From Panorpa germanica (taxonomy: Eukaryota > Arthropoda > Insecta > Mecoptera > Panorpidae): a stretch of 64,000 bases of DNA. The translations under genes and the position numbers were made by a program. Under the pieces are notes generated by a model, which saw only the letters and a program-made list of their open reading frames with translations, made no database searches and had not been told where the DNA came from. This document shows positions 63,132 to 64,000 of the stretch, one piece after another; position 1 is the first letter of the stretch; each line of letters starts with the position of its first letter. Location of the stretch: assembly GCA_963678705.1 (NCBI GenBank), contig OY783206.1, positions 16,069,807-16,133,806 of the forward strand, given 5' to 3'.

Positions 63132-64000
63132 GTGCTTACTATATCCATACATTTAAGAATTTTTATTCATTTAAATCCAGGCCTTAATCGTCAATATAAC
63201 TAACAGTTTAATTAACAACGTTTATAAATGTTTTAACTTAGTTTTCTATTCTTAGAATTTCTCTCCAACTTGTCACAACGAGCAATAGAAAGGAATACCA
63301 TATAGTAGAACTACATTATAAGAAAGTAATAAAGAAGAAGGGCTTAATACACTTTGGCTACCCTTATAAATGTTGAAGCACTTCACACGTCAAATTAAGG
63401 ATTACGGGTCACAACATAAGGGGTAAACGATCAACCCCCTGTAGTAGAAATGGGCAAAGGGTTCAAACTTTATCAAAAGATATAGAAAGAATATAAAAGT
63501 TTTGAGAAATGTTCAGAAAGTTAAATCAATATGACATGTTATCCAATAGGACATATGGTTAAAAGATTTTTATGAAGTACATAGCTGCATTACATAGACC
63601 TCTCGTATGTAGTAGAGAGAGAGAGAGAGAATAACATTCCGCAGATCGCAAAAATAGGCGTATTACACTCAAAAGGATGAAATTGCAAAATCCATATCCA
63701 TATTATCTAGTGTAAATGATGTTCCATATTCAAAAGAGACGGTGATGTTTTGCCTCCATACACCTCCTGGACTAGCATGTGTTATTTCATCAATGGTGAA
63801 AGTTAAGAATTTCGGGCTCTTGTGAACCACCACCACCCCCCTTTTATTCCTTGTTCTACAATATCCCGAACTACCTTTAAAAGCAAACCCTCGAAAAAAA
63901 ACATCCAAGTTTATTTTAGAATCCTTTCTTATAAAATGTTTTTACTTCAACAATAAACAAAGCAATGGTTTTGTTCCGTGGGGTGGCTCTCGGTGGGCCC
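63132..64000. other. No recognised gene
   Basis: Holds a short (AG)n run at 63614-63631 and an unconvincing 79-codon minus ORF (63669-63908). Probably still intron of the receptor gene. Confidence 0.4.

Noticed and set aside
63669-63908. 79-codon minus ORF as a gene
   Set aside because: No motif or homology recognised and no start, stop or splice context; left as unassigned.

Overview
The window is an AT-rich stretch of insect nuclear DNA. The only recognisable host gene is the first coding exon of a beta-type octopamine receptor (Octbeta2R-like, 59077-59870, + strand). Nearly everything else is transposable elements: Ty3/gypsy, BEL/Pao, an errantivirus-type Ty3 element with env, R1-like and other non-LTR elements, Maverick/Polinton, Helitron and PIF/Harbinger. 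That mixture fits an arthropod. I could not decide the insect order.

Layout. 1-483: start of a BEL/Pao gag running off the window (- strand). 1809-33609: one internally deleted Ty3/gypsy element (Gypsy-A, - strand, 600-bp LTRs) split by three younger insertions, each with target-site duplications (TSDs): a BEL/Pao element (BEL-B, 2847-8170, TSD gtgtc), a decayed Ty3/gypsy with identical LTRs (Gypsy-C, 8543-14203, TSD atat) and a 16.4-kb Maverick/Polinton (14668-31086, TSD gtcgtt). 33633-38891: an R1-like non-LTR element (+). 38892-46878: a second deletion derivative of the Gypsy-A family (Gypsy-D, -), whose left LTR holds a 5'-truncated non-LTR element with an intact 997-codon ORF2 (LINE-F, 39537-43276, 11-bp TSD). 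46886-54074: an errantivirus-like element (Gypsy-E, +) with open gag and env, most of pol deleted, and identical LTRs. 54.1-56.7 kb: a Harbinger transposase scrap, diverged Helitron-related tandem repeats and a possible tRNA-derived SINE. 57.5-64 kb: the receptor exon between two non-autonomous Helitrons in opposite orientation, then a Harbinger-type MITE.

The most unusual object is the Maverick. It is a near-perfect palindrome: two inverted arms of about 8.2 kb, mirror-related by x' = 46060 - x over the gene region, around a 21-nt loop near 23030. Each arm carries a 57-codon acidic protein with repeated SUMO-interacting-like motifs, an unknown 271-codon ORF, an unknown 121-codon Cys-containing ORF, a packaging-type ATPase and a broken protein-primed DNA polymerase B. 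Integrase, capsid and protease genes are missing. Because the 6-bp TSD brackets the whole palindrome, the foldback form itself appears to have been integrated, presumably by an integrase supplied in trans. Both arms share the same polymerase lesions. They differ by few substitutions and by exactly two units of a 153-bp subterminal repeat.

Second highlights. Gypsy-E env has no usable ATG in its main exon, but a 44-nt leader exon with an ATG and the start of a hydrophobic segment can splice to it in frame. Two hairpins in the Gypsy-E LTR show a compensatory base-pair change. In the Gypsy-A/D family a recurring ~75-nt segment marks several internal deletions. Many elements here have lost RT yet look recently mobilised, which suggests a genome where trans-mobilisation of defective elements is common.
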